NCBI RefSeq assembly: GCF_013116745.1
Contig: NZ_JABFOE010000001.1
Coordinates: 469,798-533,797 of the forward strand
DNA from: Arthrobacter sp. 260
GTDB lineage: Bacteria; Actinomycetota; Actinomycetes; Actinomycetales; Micrococcaceae
Length of the DNA: 64,000 nucleotides
Reading direction: 5' to 3'
Each line of letters opens with the position of its first letter. Position 1 is the stretch's first letter. Both the position numbers and the translations under genes were made by a program. The notes beneath the pieces were generated by a model. That model saw only the letters and a list, made by a program, of their open reading frames with translations. It made no database searches and was not told where the DNA came from. Of this stretch, positions 34,772-44,358 are shown in pieces.

Positions 34772-35313
34772 TCGGCGCGCTCCGGGTCGTCGACACCCTC
34801 GCGGATCCGCCGGGTCAGGCTCAGCAGTTGTTCCAGCTCCTCGGTGCCAAGGATCGGGCCGAGCAGCGAATGAATCACTCTGACGTGCGCCGCGCCGATC
34901 TCTCGCTGCAGTTCCTTGCCCGAATCAGTCAATCCCACCATCACACCACGCTGGTCATCGGGTGCTGGCTTCCGCTGGATCAGGCCCTTGCCCTCGAGTC
35001 GCTCCGCCATGCGGCTGAGGCTGGGCTGGGAGATCAGCAGCTGGCGGTTGAGTTCGTTGAGTCGGGTCCAGCCGGTGGGGCAGCGGCTGAGGTTGAACAG
35101 CACGTCATACTCACCGATGGCCAGCTTCTTGAACGACGGATCGTTGCGAAGCTGCCGCATGACCGCGACCTGGGCCCGGAACAGCGATTCCCAGGCTTCA
35201 GCCGTCAGTCGGATCGCCGGTCCTGTGGTTTCCGGTCCGGTGGTGTCCGATACAGCTGTTCCAGGCCTGCTGGTTTCAGGCACTGTGGTTTCCGTCCCCG
35301 TTGACTCAGGCAC
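34765..35313 (-). CDS. MarR-family transcriptional regulator
   Basis: The winged-helix core (FKKLAIGEYDVLFNL, then LNRQLLISQPSLSRMAERLEGKGLIQRKPAPDDQRGVMVGLTDSGKEL) is typical of MarR. The first 40 residues are Thr/Pro/Glu/Gly-rich low complexity. The start is uncertain. A GTG at 35313 overlaps the LLM gene stop by 8 bases with GAGG upstream, and a second GTG at 35283 lies in a duplicated 12-base context (CAGGCACTGTGG on the plus strand). It is co-transcribed with the LLM flavoenzyme gene and probably binds the palindrome at 36408-36429. Its end overlaps the transglutaminase gene end by 7 bases. Confidence 0.85.
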   Translation of the reverse strand: MPESTGTETTVPETSRPGTAVSDTTGPETTGPAIRLTAEAWESLFRAQVAVMRQLRNDPSFKKLAIGEYDVLFNLSRCPTGWTRLNELNRQLLISQPSLSRMAERLEGKGLIQRKPAPDDQRGVMVGLTDSGKELQREIGAAHVRVIHSLLGPILGTEELEQLLSLTRRIREGVDDPERADY

Positions 35314-36394
35314 TGTGGGCCTCGGACAGCGCCTGGAGCCTGTTCTGGAAGGTTGGAGGGGCCGGGAAATTCTCCGGGGTGCGCTTGGCGAACTCCTGGC
35401 GAAGGACGGGGAGCACCTCTGAACCCAGCAGGTCCAGTTGCTCAAGCACGGTCTTCAGCGGCAGCCCCGCGTGATCCACCAGGAACAGCTGACGCTGGTA
35501 GTCGCCGAAGAACTCCCTGAACGTGAGGGTTTTTTCGATGACTTCCTGGGGGCTGCCGACCGTCAGGGGTGTCTGCGACGTGAAGTCTTCGAGGGAGGGC
35601 CCATGCCCGTAGACCGGTGCGTTATCGAAGTACGGGCGGAACTCCCGCACGGCATCCTGGGAATTACGGCGCATGAAGAACTGTCCGCCCAGCCCTACGA
35701 TCGCCTGCTCCGGCGTGCCGTGGCCATAGTGCGCATACCGCTCGCGGTACAGGGTGATGAGCTGCTGGTAGTGCTCCTTGGGCCAGAAGATGTTGTTTGC
35801 GAAGAACCCGTCACCGTAGTAGGCGGCGATCTCGGCGACCTGTGGTGTGCGAATCGACCCGTGCCACACGAAGGGGGCGACGCCGTCGAGCGGGCGCGGG
35901 GTCGACGTGAAGTTACGCAGCGGGGTCCGGTGCTTGCCTTCCCAATTCACCACATCCTCGTCCCACAGGCGGCGCAGCAGGTTGTAGTTCTCGACGGTGA
36001 GCTCAACGCTGTCCTGCTGGTTCTTGCCGAACCAGGGGTAAACCGGTGCGGTGTTGCCACGGCCGAGGATCAGGTCCACCCGGCCGTCGGCCAGGTGCTG
36101 CAGCATCGCGAAGTCCTCGGCGATCTTCACCGGATCGTTGGTGGTGATCAAGGTGGTGGAGGTGGAGAGGATGATGCGTTCGGTCTGCGCGGCGATGTAG
36201 CCGAGCATGGTGGTGGGGGAGCTGGGCACGAACGGCCGGTTGTGATGCTCGCCGGTCGCAAACACGTCAAGGCCTACATCCTCGGCATGCTTGGCGATGG
36301 TGACCATCGCCTTGATGCGCTCGTGCTCGGTGGGTGCCGTCCCCGTCATGGGGTCGACTGTCACATCTCCCACGGTGAAAATGCCGATCTGCAT
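35306..36394 (-). CDS. LLM-class flavin-dependent monooxygenase (luciferase-like)
   Basis: The 362-residue protein has a TIM-barrel bacterial-luciferase-like pattern: MQIGIFTVGDV, AEDVGLDVFATGEHHNRPF, ISTSTTLITTNDPVKIAEDFAMLQHLADGRVDLILGRGN. The start at 36394 has GGAGGAGG 6 bases upstream; an ATG 30 bases earlier lies inside the operator palindrome. Such enzymes use FMNH2 from a separate reductase. The substrate is unknown. It is the first gene of a two-gene operon with a MarR regulator, which suggests a response to a small aromatic or xenobiotic ligand. Confidence 0.87.
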   Translation of the reverse strand: MQIGIFTVGDVTVDPMTGTAPTEHERIKAMVTIAKHAEDVGLDVFATGEHHNRPFVPSSPTTMLGYIAAQTERIILSTSTTLITTNDPVKIAEDFAMLQHLADGRVDLILGRGNTAPVYPWFGKNQQDSVELTVENYNLLRRLWDEDVVNWEGKHRTPLRNFTSTPRPLDGVAPFVWHGSIRTPQVAEIAAYYGDGFFANNIFWPKEHYQQLITLYRERYAHYGHGTPEQAIVGLGGQFFMRRNSQDAVREFRPYFDNAPVYGHGPSLEDFTSQTPLTVGSPQEVIEKTLTFREFFGDYQRQLFLVDHAGLPLKTVLEQLDLLGSEVLPVLRQEFAKRTPENFPAPPTFQNRLQALSEAHSA

Positions 36395-36407
36395 GGTTCC
36401 TCCTCCA

Positions 36408-36429
36408 AGTAGATGCATGTGCATCTACT
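36408..36429. promoter_or_regulatory. 22-base perfect palindrome, candidate MarR operator
   Basis: AGTAGATGCA and TGCATCTACT flank two central bases, a perfect inverted repeat with 10-base arms. It lies 14 bases before the LLM start, between the ribosome site and a TATAGT element on the minus strand, so a bound dimer would block transcription. The MarR gene in the same operon is the obvious candidate to bind it. Confidence 0.6.
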
Positions 36430-36478
36430 ATAGCGTCAACTGGAGGATCCGGCAGTTTGTTCCCTGACCCGTGCCGGA

Positions 36479-39400
36479 TCACTGGGGGAGCGCGTGCCGC
36501 CCGGTCCGTGGTGCCTCGCTTGGCTCGGGATGACGCGACTTCTCTCGCGACTCCCGACGCCCTTCCACCAGCCGGTAAAGCACCGGCACCAGGATCAGGG
36601 TCAGCGCGGTCGAGGAGACCAGACCGCCCACCACCACGACAGCGAGCGGCTGCGAGATGAACCCGCCCTCACCGGTGAAGCCGAGTGCCATTGGCGTGAG
36701 CGCGAAGATCGTTGCCAATGCGGTCATCAGGATTGGGCGGAGCCGTTGCCGGGCTCCCTGGATAATCGCATCCTCGAGCCCCATGCCCGGGGAGCCGTCG
36801 TGCGGGCGTCGGTACTGGTTGATGAGGTCAATGAGCACGACGGCGTTGGTCACCACAATCCCCACCAGCATCAGCATGCCCACCAGTGATGGCAGGCCCA
36901 GTGGAATCTGGGTGATCACGAGCAGGGCGATGGCACCGGTGGCGGCGAACGGCACCGAGACCAGCAGGATCAGCGGCTGGATCAGCGATTTGAAGGTGGC
37001 GACCATGATCACGTACACGATGGCGACAGCTGCCCAGAGGGCCAGGAACAGTTGCGCGAAGGATTCCGCCTGCTCTGCCGATGCGCCACCCAGGGTGGCG
37101 GTGGTCCCGGCGGGCAGATCCACCTGGTCCAGCCGCTCGGTGACCGTAGTGGTGAGGGCACCCAGGTTCTGTTCCGACGGCGTGATGGACACCTGGGCCG
37201 TCCGCTCGCCGTTGGCGCTGGTGATGGACAGCGGAACCTCGACCTCGACGGCTGAAGCCACCGAGGTGAGCGGGAGGGGTCCCGCGGGGGTGGGGAGCTG
37301 AAGATCCTGCAGCTGCTCGAGGCTGGTCACCTCGGTGCCCTCGCCGATGAGGACTGGGTAGTCAGTGGTTTCCAGGCGTACCTGGCCGCCGGGAATCGGG
37401 CTGATGCTGCCACCGAGGAGGCCCGCGATCTGACCCTCGCTGAGGCCAGCGGCGACGGCCTCAGCCCGGTCGACACTAATCTGTACCTGCGGCTGGGCCG
37501 CGGCCAGGTTGCTGGTCACGTCCCGGGCGCCGTCGAGACCCTGCATGGCGTCCAGGACGGCGTCGCTGGCAGCCTGCAGCTCATCGGGGCCGGGGGCGGT
37601 GATGTTCACGTCGATCGTGCTGGAGGTGCCGAGGCCGCCCTGCTGCGCGGACAGGGCGAAGGTGCCGACGCCGGTCAGCGACTCCAGTTCCTCCCTGACG
37701 TCGTTCTGCAGCTGCTCCTGGTCGGCATCCTCGGCGGTGATCACGGTGAAGGACGCTACCGAGGTGCCACCGGACAGCCGTGCGGCGAACCCACTGTTCG
37801 CATTGCCGACGGTGACCTGCACCTGTTCCACCCCGGGGAACCCGGCCAGTACCTCCTCGGTCTGGCCCGCTGCTGCCACGGTGGTGTCCAGGCTGGATCC
37901 CGGCTCGAGGGTCTGGTTGATGCTGAAACTGTTCTGTCCGGTGTTTCCCAGCAGGTTGGTCTGCAGCAGGGGGATCATTGCCGCAGTGCCGGCGAGGACC
38001 AGCACCCCGGCGGAGAGGGTCCACACCGGGTGCCGCTGGGTGGTGCCCAGGATCGGCAGGTAGCCGCGCTGCAACCATGACTTGCGCTCTGCCTCGTGCG
38101 CGTCCTGGCGCACCCGGTCGGGGTCCACGCCCGGGGTCGCAGCGGGCAGGAACCAGTACGCCAGCACCGGCACAATGGTGAGCGAAACCGCGAGCGACGC
38201 CAACAGGGCGATCGTCGTGGTCAGCGCGAACGGCCTGAACAGTTCACCGGCGAGGTCACCGACAAAGGCAATCGGCGCGAACACGGCGACGGTGATCAGC
38301 GTTGATGCGGTGATGGCCCCGGCGACCTCCCTGACCGCCGTCAGGATGGCCTCGCGTTTGTCTTCGCCGTAGCTGAGGTGCCGCTTGATGTTCTCGATGA
38401 CGACGATCGAGTCGTCCACCACCCGGCCGATGGCGATGGTCAGGGCGCCCAGGGTCAGAATGTTCAGGGAGTACCCGGTCACCCAGAGTCCGATGAACGT
38501 GATCAACAGGGACAGGGGGATCGAGATCGCGGTCACCAGCGTGGACCGCACTGACAACAGGAACACCAGGATCACGACGACGGCGAATCCGAGTCCCAGG
38601 ATTCCCTCGGTGGTGAGGTCGCTGATGGAGCGTTCGATGAAGGGCGCCTGGTCGAAGATCACTGTGATCTCGGCGTTGTTCCCCAGCTCTGCCTCCAGCT
38701 GCGGCAGGAGTTCTTCCACCAGGTTGGAGATCGCGACGGTGTCGCCGTCGGGAATCTTCGTCACGGTCAGTGCCAGGGTCTCGGTGCCGTTGGTGCGGGT
38801 GACCGAGGTGGCGTCGTCGTCGGCGACGGCTACCTCGGCGACCGAACCGATGGTCGGTGGGGTCTGGCCCGCTTCGCTGGATCCGCCGTCGGGTAGGAGC
38901 GGGAGGGCGCGGATGTCATCCAGTGAAGCGATCGGGCTCCCGGCCTGGATGGTGAGCGATCGTTCGCCGTCCTCCAGCGTGCCGACCGGGATGAGCTCCC
39001 CGTTGTTCTCGAGCGCAGTGGTGATGTCCGCGACCGTGAGGTCGTTGGCGGCGAGGTCCCGCTGATCGGGCAGGATCGAGATGTACTGGTTGGCCCCACC
39101 GCTGACTTCCGCCGCCCGGACGCCCTCCAGCTGCTGCAGCCGCGGCACTGTGAGCCGGGCGAGGTCGCCGTTCAGTTCGCTCAGCGGCTGGTCGGAGGAC
39201 ACGGCCATGAAGACGATCGGCAGGTCGGCGATGCTGCCGGCCAGCGACTGCGGGGTGACGTCTTCGGGCAGCAACGGGCTGACCGTGGAGATCGCCCGGT
39301 CGACCTGGCCGCGGGCGCGGTCGAGGTCGGTCCCGTAGGCGAACATCAGGTTGATGGTCGACACCCCGGTCCGGGATGTTGCCGACGACGATTCCAGCCC

Positions 39401-39628
39401 CTCCACACCGCTCAGGGCAGTCTCGAGCGGTTCGCTGACCTGCTGGTCGAGGTATTCGGGGGAGGCCCCCGGCACGGACGACAGGACGGTGATCTGTGGG
39501 AACTCAAGCGAGGGGATGAGTTCCTGCTTGAGGGAGCCCATCGTGATCACACCGAACACCGAGGCCAGGATGGTGATCAGTGCAATCAGCGCACGGTTTC
39601 GCAGGGAGAGCTGAGCCAGACGGAACAT
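36479..39628 (-). CDS. RND-superfamily efflux permease (HAE1/AcrB-like)
   Basis: The 1049-residue protein has the duplicated RND architecture: a membrane segment at the N-terminus, a large extracytoplasmic loop (about residues 35-330), a block of membrane segments with GRVVDDSIVVIENIKRH (the paired Asp of the proton relay), a second loop (about 540-840) and a second block of segments. Both porter loops are present, so it is an AcrB/SwrC type rather than MmpL. No membrane fusion protein or outer-membrane gene is adjacent, as is usual in Gram-positive bacteria. The C-terminal tail is Arg/Glu-rich. Confidence 0.9.
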   Translation of the reverse strand: MFRLAQLSLRNRALIALITILASVFGVITMGSLKQELIPSLEFPQITVLSSVPGASPEYLDQQVSEPLETALSGVEGLESSSATSRTGVSTINLMFAYGTDLDRARGQVDRAISTVSPLLPEDVTPQSLAGSIADLPIVFMAVSSDQPLSELNGDLARLTVPRLQQLEGVRAAEVSGGANQYISILPDQRDLAANDLTVADITTALENNGELIPVGTLEDGERSLTIQAGSPIASLDDIRALPLLPDGGSSEAGQTPPTIGSVAEVAVADDDATSVTRTNGTETLALTVTKIPDGDTVAISNLVEELLPQLEAELGNNAEITVIFDQAPFIERSISDLTTEGILGLGFAVVVILVFLLSVRSTLVTAISIPLSLLITFIGLWVTGYSLNILTLGALTIAIGRVVDDSIVVIENIKRHLSYGEDKREAILTAVREVAGAITASTLITVAVFAPIAFVGDLAGELFRPFALTTTIALLASLAVSLTIVPVLAYWFLPAATPGVDPDRVRQDAHEAERKSWLQRGYLPILGTTQRHPVWTLSAGVLVLAGTAAMIPLLQTNLLGNTGQNSFSINQTLEPGSSLDTTVAAAGQTEEVLAGFPGVEQVQVTVGNANSGFAARLSGGTSVASFTVITAEDADQEQLQNDVREELESLTGVGTFALSAQQGGLGTSSTIDVNITAPGPDELQAASDAVLDAMQGLDGARDVTSNLAAAQPQVQISVDRAEAVAAGLSEGQIAGLLGGSISPIPGGQVRLETTDYPVLIGEGTEVTSLEQLQDLQLPTPAGPLPLTSVASAVEVEVPLSITSANGERTAQVSITPSEQNLGALTTTVTERLDQVDLPAGTTATLGGASAEQAESFAQLFLALWAAVAIVYVIMVATFKSLIQPLILLVSVPFAATGAIALLVITQIPLGLPSLVGMLMLVGIVVTNAVVLIDLINQYRRPHDGSPGMGLEDAIIQGARQRLRPILMTALATIFALTPMALGFTGEGGFISQPLAVVVVGGLVSSTALTLILVPVLYRLVEGRRESREKSRHPEPSEAPRTGRHALPQ

Positions 39629-39675
39629 GTGCCGTGCCTTCTACTTCTGCCGGCCGGTCAGGGCTCTGGCGGTGG

Positions 39676-41178
39676 TTACTGGAGCTTCAGCACCCGGTCG
39701 GTGCGGGCCAGGATGTCTGCGGCGAGGGAGCTGTTCTCGTTGAGCTTCACGCCGTAGCCGGGGATCATGTCCTTGAGTTTCGGTTCCCAGGCAGGCAACT
39801 GCGCGGGGAAGCAGCGCTTGAGGATCTCGAGCATGATCGGCGCGGCCGTTGAAGCCCCCGGGGAGGCCCCGAGCAGTGCGCCGACCGAACCGTCAGCGGC
39901 GGTGATGACCTCGGTGCCGAACTGCAGCACTCCGCCCTTGCCGGGTGCCTTCTTGATGATCTGCACGCGCTGCCCCGCCGTGATCAGGTCCCACTGGTCG
40001 CCGTCGGCGTCGGGGATGAACTCGTTGAGGTAGGTGTTCTTGGCGTCCCGGTTTTTCAGCACCTCCGAGATCAGGTACTTCGTCAGCGGTACGTTGTCCT
40101 TGGCGACTGCCAGCATGGGCACCAGGTTTGAGGTCCTGATGGATCCTGGCAGGTCGAAGAATGAACCGCGCTTGAGGAACTTGGTGGAGAATCCGGCGTA
40201 GGGGCCGAACAGCAGGGACCGCTCGCCGTTGACGTACCGGGTGTCGAGGTGGGGCACCGACATGGGGGGTGCGCCGACCGACGCCTGGCCGTAGACCTTG
40301 GCGTTGTGCTGGTTCACGATCTCGGGGTTACCGCACTTGAGGAACTGCCCGGAGACGGGGAAGCCTGCGAAGCCCTTGCCCTCGGGGATGCCGGTCCGTT
40401 GCAGCAGGTGCAGGGCGCCGCCGCCTGCGCCGATGAACACGAAGCGTGCGTTGACGGTCCGCGCCTGGCCGGTGGCGCGGTTGCGGACCTTGACTTCCCA
40501 GCGGCCGTGGGACCCGCGGGACAGGTCGGCCACGTCGTGGTTGTAGTTCAGGTCGACACCATTGGAGTCGAGGTAGCTGGTGAGACCGCGGGTGAGGGAG
40601 CCGAAATCGACGTCGGTTCCGCCGGCCACCCGTGAGGCGGCAACGGGCTGGCCCTCGGACCGTCCGCTCATCAGCAGCGGGGCCCAGTCGGCGATGGCTG
40701 ACGGGTCCTCTGCGTGTTCGATCGTTTCGAACAGGGGCTGGGCCCGCAGGGCTTCGTAACGGTTGCGCAGGTAAGCGGTGTTCTTTTCGCCCCAGACAAA
40801 GCTCATGTGCGGTACGGGATTGATGAATCCGGAGGGATCGCCCAGATGTCCGCTCTCGACCATGTGCGCCCAGAACTGCCGGGAGACCTGGAACTGCTCG
40901 TTGATGGCGACAGCCTTGGCCGGGTCTACGGTTCCGTCAGGGCCGGCAGGCGTGTAGTTCAGTTCGCACAGGGCCGCGTGTCCGGTGCCCGCGTTGTTCC
41001 ACGGGTCGGAGCTTTCAAGGCCGGCACGGTCAAGGCGCTCGAAGAGCGAAATGCTCCAGTCGGGCTGGAGTTGTTTGAGGAACGCGCCCAGTGTGGCGCT
41101 CATGATTCCTCCGCCGATCAGGACGACGTCGGTGTTCTCTGCGGGCATTCCCGCCTGGCTCTTAGCAGTCAACTTCAT
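39676..41178 (-). CDS. mqo: Malate:quinone oxidoreductase
   Basis: This membrane-associated FAD enzyme of about 500 residues oxidises malate to oxaloacetate and reduces quinone. It has [44 protein letters not shown] and [16 protein letters not shown]. The end motifs [19 protein letters not shown] and PGYG are also diagnostic. I start at the ATG at 41178; a TTG 12 bases upstream and an internal ATG 15 residues in are alternatives, and none has an ideal ribosome site. It is the TCA-cycle malate oxidation enzyme of many actinobacteria. Confidence 0.93.
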   Translation of the reverse strand: MKLTAKSQAGMPAENTDVVLIGGGIMSATLGAFLKQLQPDWSISLFERLDRAGLESSDPWNNAGTGHAALCELNYTPAGPDGTVDPAKAVAINEQFQVSRQFWAHMVESGHLGDPSGFINPVPHMSFVWGEKNTAYLRNRYEALRAQPLFETIEHAEDPSAIADWAPLLMSGRSEGQPVAASRVAGGTDVDFGSLTRGLTSYLDSNGVDLNYNHDVADLSRGSHGRWEVKVRNRATGQARTVNARFVFIGAGGGALHLLQRTGIPEGKGFAGFPVSGQFLKCGNPEIVNQHNAKVYGQASVGAPPMSVPHLDTRYVNGERSLLFGPYAGFSTKFLKRGSFFDLPGSIRTSNLVPMLAVAKDNVPLTKYLISEVLKNRDAKNTYLNEFIPDADGDQWDLITAGQRVQIIKKAPGKGGVLQFGTEVITAADGSVGALLGASPGASTAAPIMLEILKRCFPAQLPAWEPKLKDMIPGYGVKLNENSSLAADILARTDRVLKLQ

Positions 41179-41268
41179 CTCCAGTGGCAAGGGCGCTTAG
41201 CTTTGAAGCGTAGCGTCTGGTGGGTTCCTTGGGTAATTGGGCCCGCCCGCTCGGCGGGGTAACGGTCA

Positions 41269-42993
41269 TCAGTCGCTCCCGGCGGGCTCCAGGTCGACGT
41301 CGGCCAGATCGATCAGGTTGAACACCTCGTTCATCACAGGGCTGACCGGGTAGCTGGTCACCCGTTCGGAGACTGCCAGGACCGAGATGGGGAAGGCCAG
41401 CGGGACGGCCGGCAGACGGCGGGCGAGCTGGTCGCTGATGTCCTGGTAGGCGGCCACCCGGTCTTCCCCGTTCGGCAGGGTGCGGGCACGGTCAATCTTG
41501 CTGAACAGCTGGTTGTCCTCGAAGGCGAACTCGTCGGTGGTTGCGCCGAAGAGCTGGCCAACAAAGTTGTCGGGGTCCTGATACGTTCCGCTCCAGCCCA
41601 GCAGGTGGAACGCGCGGTCGTCGTCGTTCTGCACTGTCTCGAGGTACCCATCCGCCCAGGAGGTGGGAACCGGCTCGATGGTGAATCCGGCTTCCTCCAG
41701 CTGTTCCTGCAGGACAGCGAAGACACCCTCGGGCTCAGGCAAGTACGGGCGCGACACATCGGTGGGGTAGTGGAACGGCAGTGGCTCGCCGTCGTAGCCG
41801 GAGGCTTCGAGTAGTTCCCGGGCCAGTTCGACGTCGTACTCGTAGGTGGTGATGTCGTCGTTCGTGACCGCGAGCTTCGGTGGCGTGAACTGGTCCGCGG
41901 GCGCCGTCCCGTCGAGGAACCGGCCAGCAATGACTGCCTGCTTGTCGATGGCATGCGCCACTGCCTGGCGGAACAGGAGGCTGTCGACGCCGGGGAAGTC
42001 CTGGTTCATGCCGAGGTAGAGGACCGAGTAGGGGTCGCGTTGCAGGAGTTGCTGGCCCTCCCGGACCAGGTCTCCGGCGTTGTCCACGGTGACGAAGTCG
42101 TAGCCGTCGATCTGGCCGGTGTTCAGTGCCTCGAGCCGCTCATCGGCCAGGGGGAGTGTGGTGAACACCAGGGTGCCGATCTCGCCGCGGACACCCCAGT
42201 AGTCCTCGAAGGAGGACAGGCGGACCTCTCCCGGCTCCCAGCTTTCGAACGTGTAGGGCCCGGTGCCCACCGGGTTCAACGAATACTGCGACACGGCAGT
42301 CCCATTGATCTCCTCGGACAGGTCATCGGCGGAGAGTTCCTCCAGGGCCCTGGGTGAGGACATCGCGAAGGACGGCATGGCGAGGGCCGGGATGAACCCG
42401 GTGAGCCGGCTGTTCAACGCAATGAGCACCTCATATTCGCCGAGCGGCTGGCACGACGAGTAGATGGAAAGCTCAGGCTGGTCCGAGTAGGCATTGAACA
42501 CCGAGCCGAAGGTGATGGTGCTGTCGAAGGCCCGGGTCTCCTCGGGCAGCGAATACCACCGCTCGAAGTTGGCGCACACGGCTTCCGCGTTGAACGGCTC
42601 ACCGTCGTGGAACGTGACGTCCTCACGGAGGCTGAAGGCATACGCCCGGCCATCGTCCCGCTCATCCCAGGAGGCGGCGAGGAGGGGGACAGGTTCGGAC
42701 GTCGTCGGGTCGATGCCCACCAGGCCCTCCAGGACCTGCCGGGTGACCCGGTAGGACTCGGTGTCGGCTACCAGCGCCGGATCGAGGCCGATCGGGTCGG
42801 CAGCGGTGCCGAAGGTGAAGACCGCTTCAGGGTCCTCTGCGGGAACCGTGGGTGGGGGTGTGGTGGTGGGCGAGCTGGTCGGCGCCGGCAGGGGGGTGGC
42901 CCCGGTGCAGCCTGCGAGGGTGAGGGACAGGGCCAGCGCAACCACGGCGCGGACCGGGAGGGTCCGTCGGGAGAGTTGGCCAGCAGCGGTCAT
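41269..42993 (-). CDS. ABC-type peptide/solute-binding lipoprotein (family 5), orphan
   Basis: The 574-residue protein has a signal region with lipobox LTLAGC and the family-5 (DppA/OppA-like) pattern: a DPIGLDPALVADTESYRV start of the mature domain, LREDVTFHDGEPFNAEAV, VGTGPYTFESW and FRQAVAHAIDKQAVI. It binds peptides or related solutes outside the membrane. No permease or ATPase gene is adjacent, so it must either share a transporter encoded elsewhere or act as a stand-alone binder. GAGGAG is 10 bases before the ATG at 42993. Confidence 0.88.
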   Translation of the reverse strand: MTAAGQLSRRTLPVRAVVALALSLTLAGCTGATPLPAPTSSPTTTPPPTVPAEDPEAVFTFGTAADPIGLDPALVADTESYRVTRQVLEGLVGIDPTTSEPVPLLAASWDERDDGRAYAFSLREDVTFHDGEPFNAEAVCANFERWYSLPEETRAFDSTITFGSVFNAYSDQPELSIYSSCQPLGEYEVLIALNSRLTGFIPALAMPSFAMSSPRALEELSADDLSEEINGTAVSQYSLNPVGTGPYTFESWEPGEVRLSSFEDYWGVRGEIGTLVFTTLPLADERLEALNTGQIDGYDFVTVDNAGDLVREGQQLLQRDPYSVLYLGMNQDFPGVDSLLFRQAVAHAIDKQAVIAGRFLDGTAPADQFTPPKLAVTNDDITTYEYDVELARELLEASGYDGEPLPFHYPTDVSRPYLPEPEGVFAVLQEQLEEAGFTIEPVPTSWADGYLETVQNDDDRAFHLLGWSGTYQDPDNFVGQLFGATTDEFAFEDNQLFSKIDRARTLPNGEDRVAAYQDISDQLARRLPAVPLAFPISVLAVSERVTSYPVSPVMNEVFNLIDLADVDLEPAGSD

Positions 42994-43091
42994 TGCCGTC
43001 GTCTCCTCACGCCGTAGCCGCACACGGCGGAAAGTTGATTAGGTTCCTCAGTCTAAATGATGTTCCTGGGCCTCCCGGTCCCGGGGTGGCA

Positions 43092-43142
43092 CAAGGAAAG
43101 GCTGGGACCCTGAGCACCGTCACGGTGTTCAGGATCCCAGCC
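43092..43142 (-). terminator. Strong Rho-independent terminator after the fasciclin gene
   Basis: On the minus strand GGCTGGGA pairs with TCCCAGCC (43142-43135 with 43107-43100). The inner arms CCTGA.CACCG and CGGTG.TCAGG extend the stem to almost 20 base pairs, and CTTTCCTT follows. It ends the fasciclin transcript about 50 bases after its stop. Confidence 0.85.
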
Positions 43143-43187
43143 TATTTCGCCCTGAAGCGAGTTAGAGGATTCGCCTCAGGGAGTTGA

Positions 43188-43892
43188 TTACTCGCTAGGA
43201 GGCATCAGAACGGTGTCAACCATGTACACGGTTGCGTTCTGGGTCATGACTCCACCACAGACCACTGCTGATCCGTCTTCCCCGACAGTGATTTCGTCGC
43301 CCATGCCCTCAACGGTCAGCTCTGCACCGTTGACGGTTGTGTGGGTTCCGGCTACCTCATCCGGGGACAGCTGGCCGGGGACCACGTGGTAGGTCAGGAT
43401 GCTGCTGAGGAGGTCAGCATCGGTTCCGAGGGTTTCGAGGGTGGCTTCGTCGATCTTGGCGAAGGCATCATCGGTGGGAGCGAAGACGGTGAACTCGTCA
43501 CCGTTCAGGGTGTCAACGAGGTCAACATCCGGGTTCAGTTCACCGGAGACTGCCGCGGTGAGCGTGGTGAGGATCGGGTTGTTCGAGGCGGCGGTTGCTA
43601 CGGGGTCCAGGGCCATGCCGGCAACTGAACCGTCGCCTTCTGGGACCTGCTCGGCGTAGCCCTCGCAACCTGGGCCAACCAGGTTAGCGGCTGGGTCCAT
43701 GTCCTCGCCCATTTCCTCTTCCATTGCCGACTCGGTTGCTTCGGGAGCGGCTTCGGTAGTGGTCATTTCCTCGCTGGTCATCTCACCGGTGGACTCGGCT
43801 GCGGTGTCGCCGCCGCCGCATGCTGCGAGGCCGAACATGGCCACAGCAGCAACACCGAGGATGGAGAGCTTACGGCTCTTGATATTTCCCAT
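43188..43892 (-). CDS. Fasciclin-domain lipoprotein (MPT70/MPT83-like)
   Basis: The 234-residue protein has a signal peptide ending in the lipobox GLAAC, a Met/Glu/Thr-rich linker of about 40 residues, and one FAS1 domain. The domain has [47 protein letters not shown] and [14 protein letters not shown], the conserved H1 and H2 boxes. Mycobacterial relatives are surface antigens. Two Cys (in GPGCEGYA and VVCGGV) match the MPT70 disulphide positions. GGAGAAAATCC precedes the ATG. Confidence 0.9.
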   Translation of the reverse strand: MGNIKSRKLSILGVAAVAMFGLAACGGGDTAAESTGEMTSEEMTTTEAAPEATESAMEEEMGEDMDPAANLVGPGCEGYAEQVPEGDGSVAGMALDPVATAASNNPILTTLTAAVSGELNPDVDLVDTLNGDEFTVFAPTDDAFAKIDEATLETLGTDADLLSSILTYHVVPGQLSPDEVAGTHTTVNGAELTVEGMGDEITVGEDGSAVVCGGVMTQNATVYMVDTVLMPPSE

Positions 43893-44144
43893 TGGATTTT
43901 CTCCTTCATTGGTGTGACCGGGCGAACTTTGCCGATCAGCTAACTAACTTGTCGAACACATCCTGTCGATGTCTCATAGGTACTTCGCTCGTGTTCGAAC
44001 TGAGGATGGGTGGCAATTCCCGAAATCTTCGAATTGGTCGCAGATCCGCGTAGATCCGCGGATTTTGCGAGCTAAATGTGACCCACGACGCACCGTCAGG
44101 GCACCCGTTCAGGTAACGGTCTGGTCACGTCGGATCGTTAAACA
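43893..44144. other. Non-coding stretch upstream of the fasciclin gene
   Basis: The gap from 43893 to 44220 holds no credible gene. Its left part should carry the fasciclin promoter on the minus strand; I see no strong -35/-10 pair, so an alternative sigma factor is possible. It contains the direct repeat at 44042-44060, and the tRNA terminator lies at its right end. Confidence 0.6.
44042..44060. repeat. Direct repeat AGATCCGCG, two copies 10 bases apart
   Basis: AGATCCGCG occurs at 44042-44050 and 44052-44060, about 150 bases upstream of the fasciclin start and on one helical face. It could be a regulator site; nothing else supports this. Confidence 0.5.
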
Positions 44145-44176
44145 ACAACACCCCCGGCCGAAGCTGGGGGTGTTGT
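44145..44176 (-). terminator. Terminator of the tRNA-Leu gene
   Basis: A 14-base-pair stem (44145-44158 with 44163-44176, one G-U pair) with a CGAA loop reads on the minus strand and is followed by TTGTTGTTTAA. It lies 45 bases after the tRNA 3' end. Confidence 0.8.
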
Positions 44177-44220
44177 CAATGTCGCGACTCGTGAAGTCCG
44201 GGTGGCGACTCATACCACTG

Positions 44221-44302
<82 letters not shown>

Positions 44303-44358
44303 GTTCGAGGCTCAGGACAGCCGGGCTGCCAAAACATCAGGCTCCAGTGTACGCGAAT

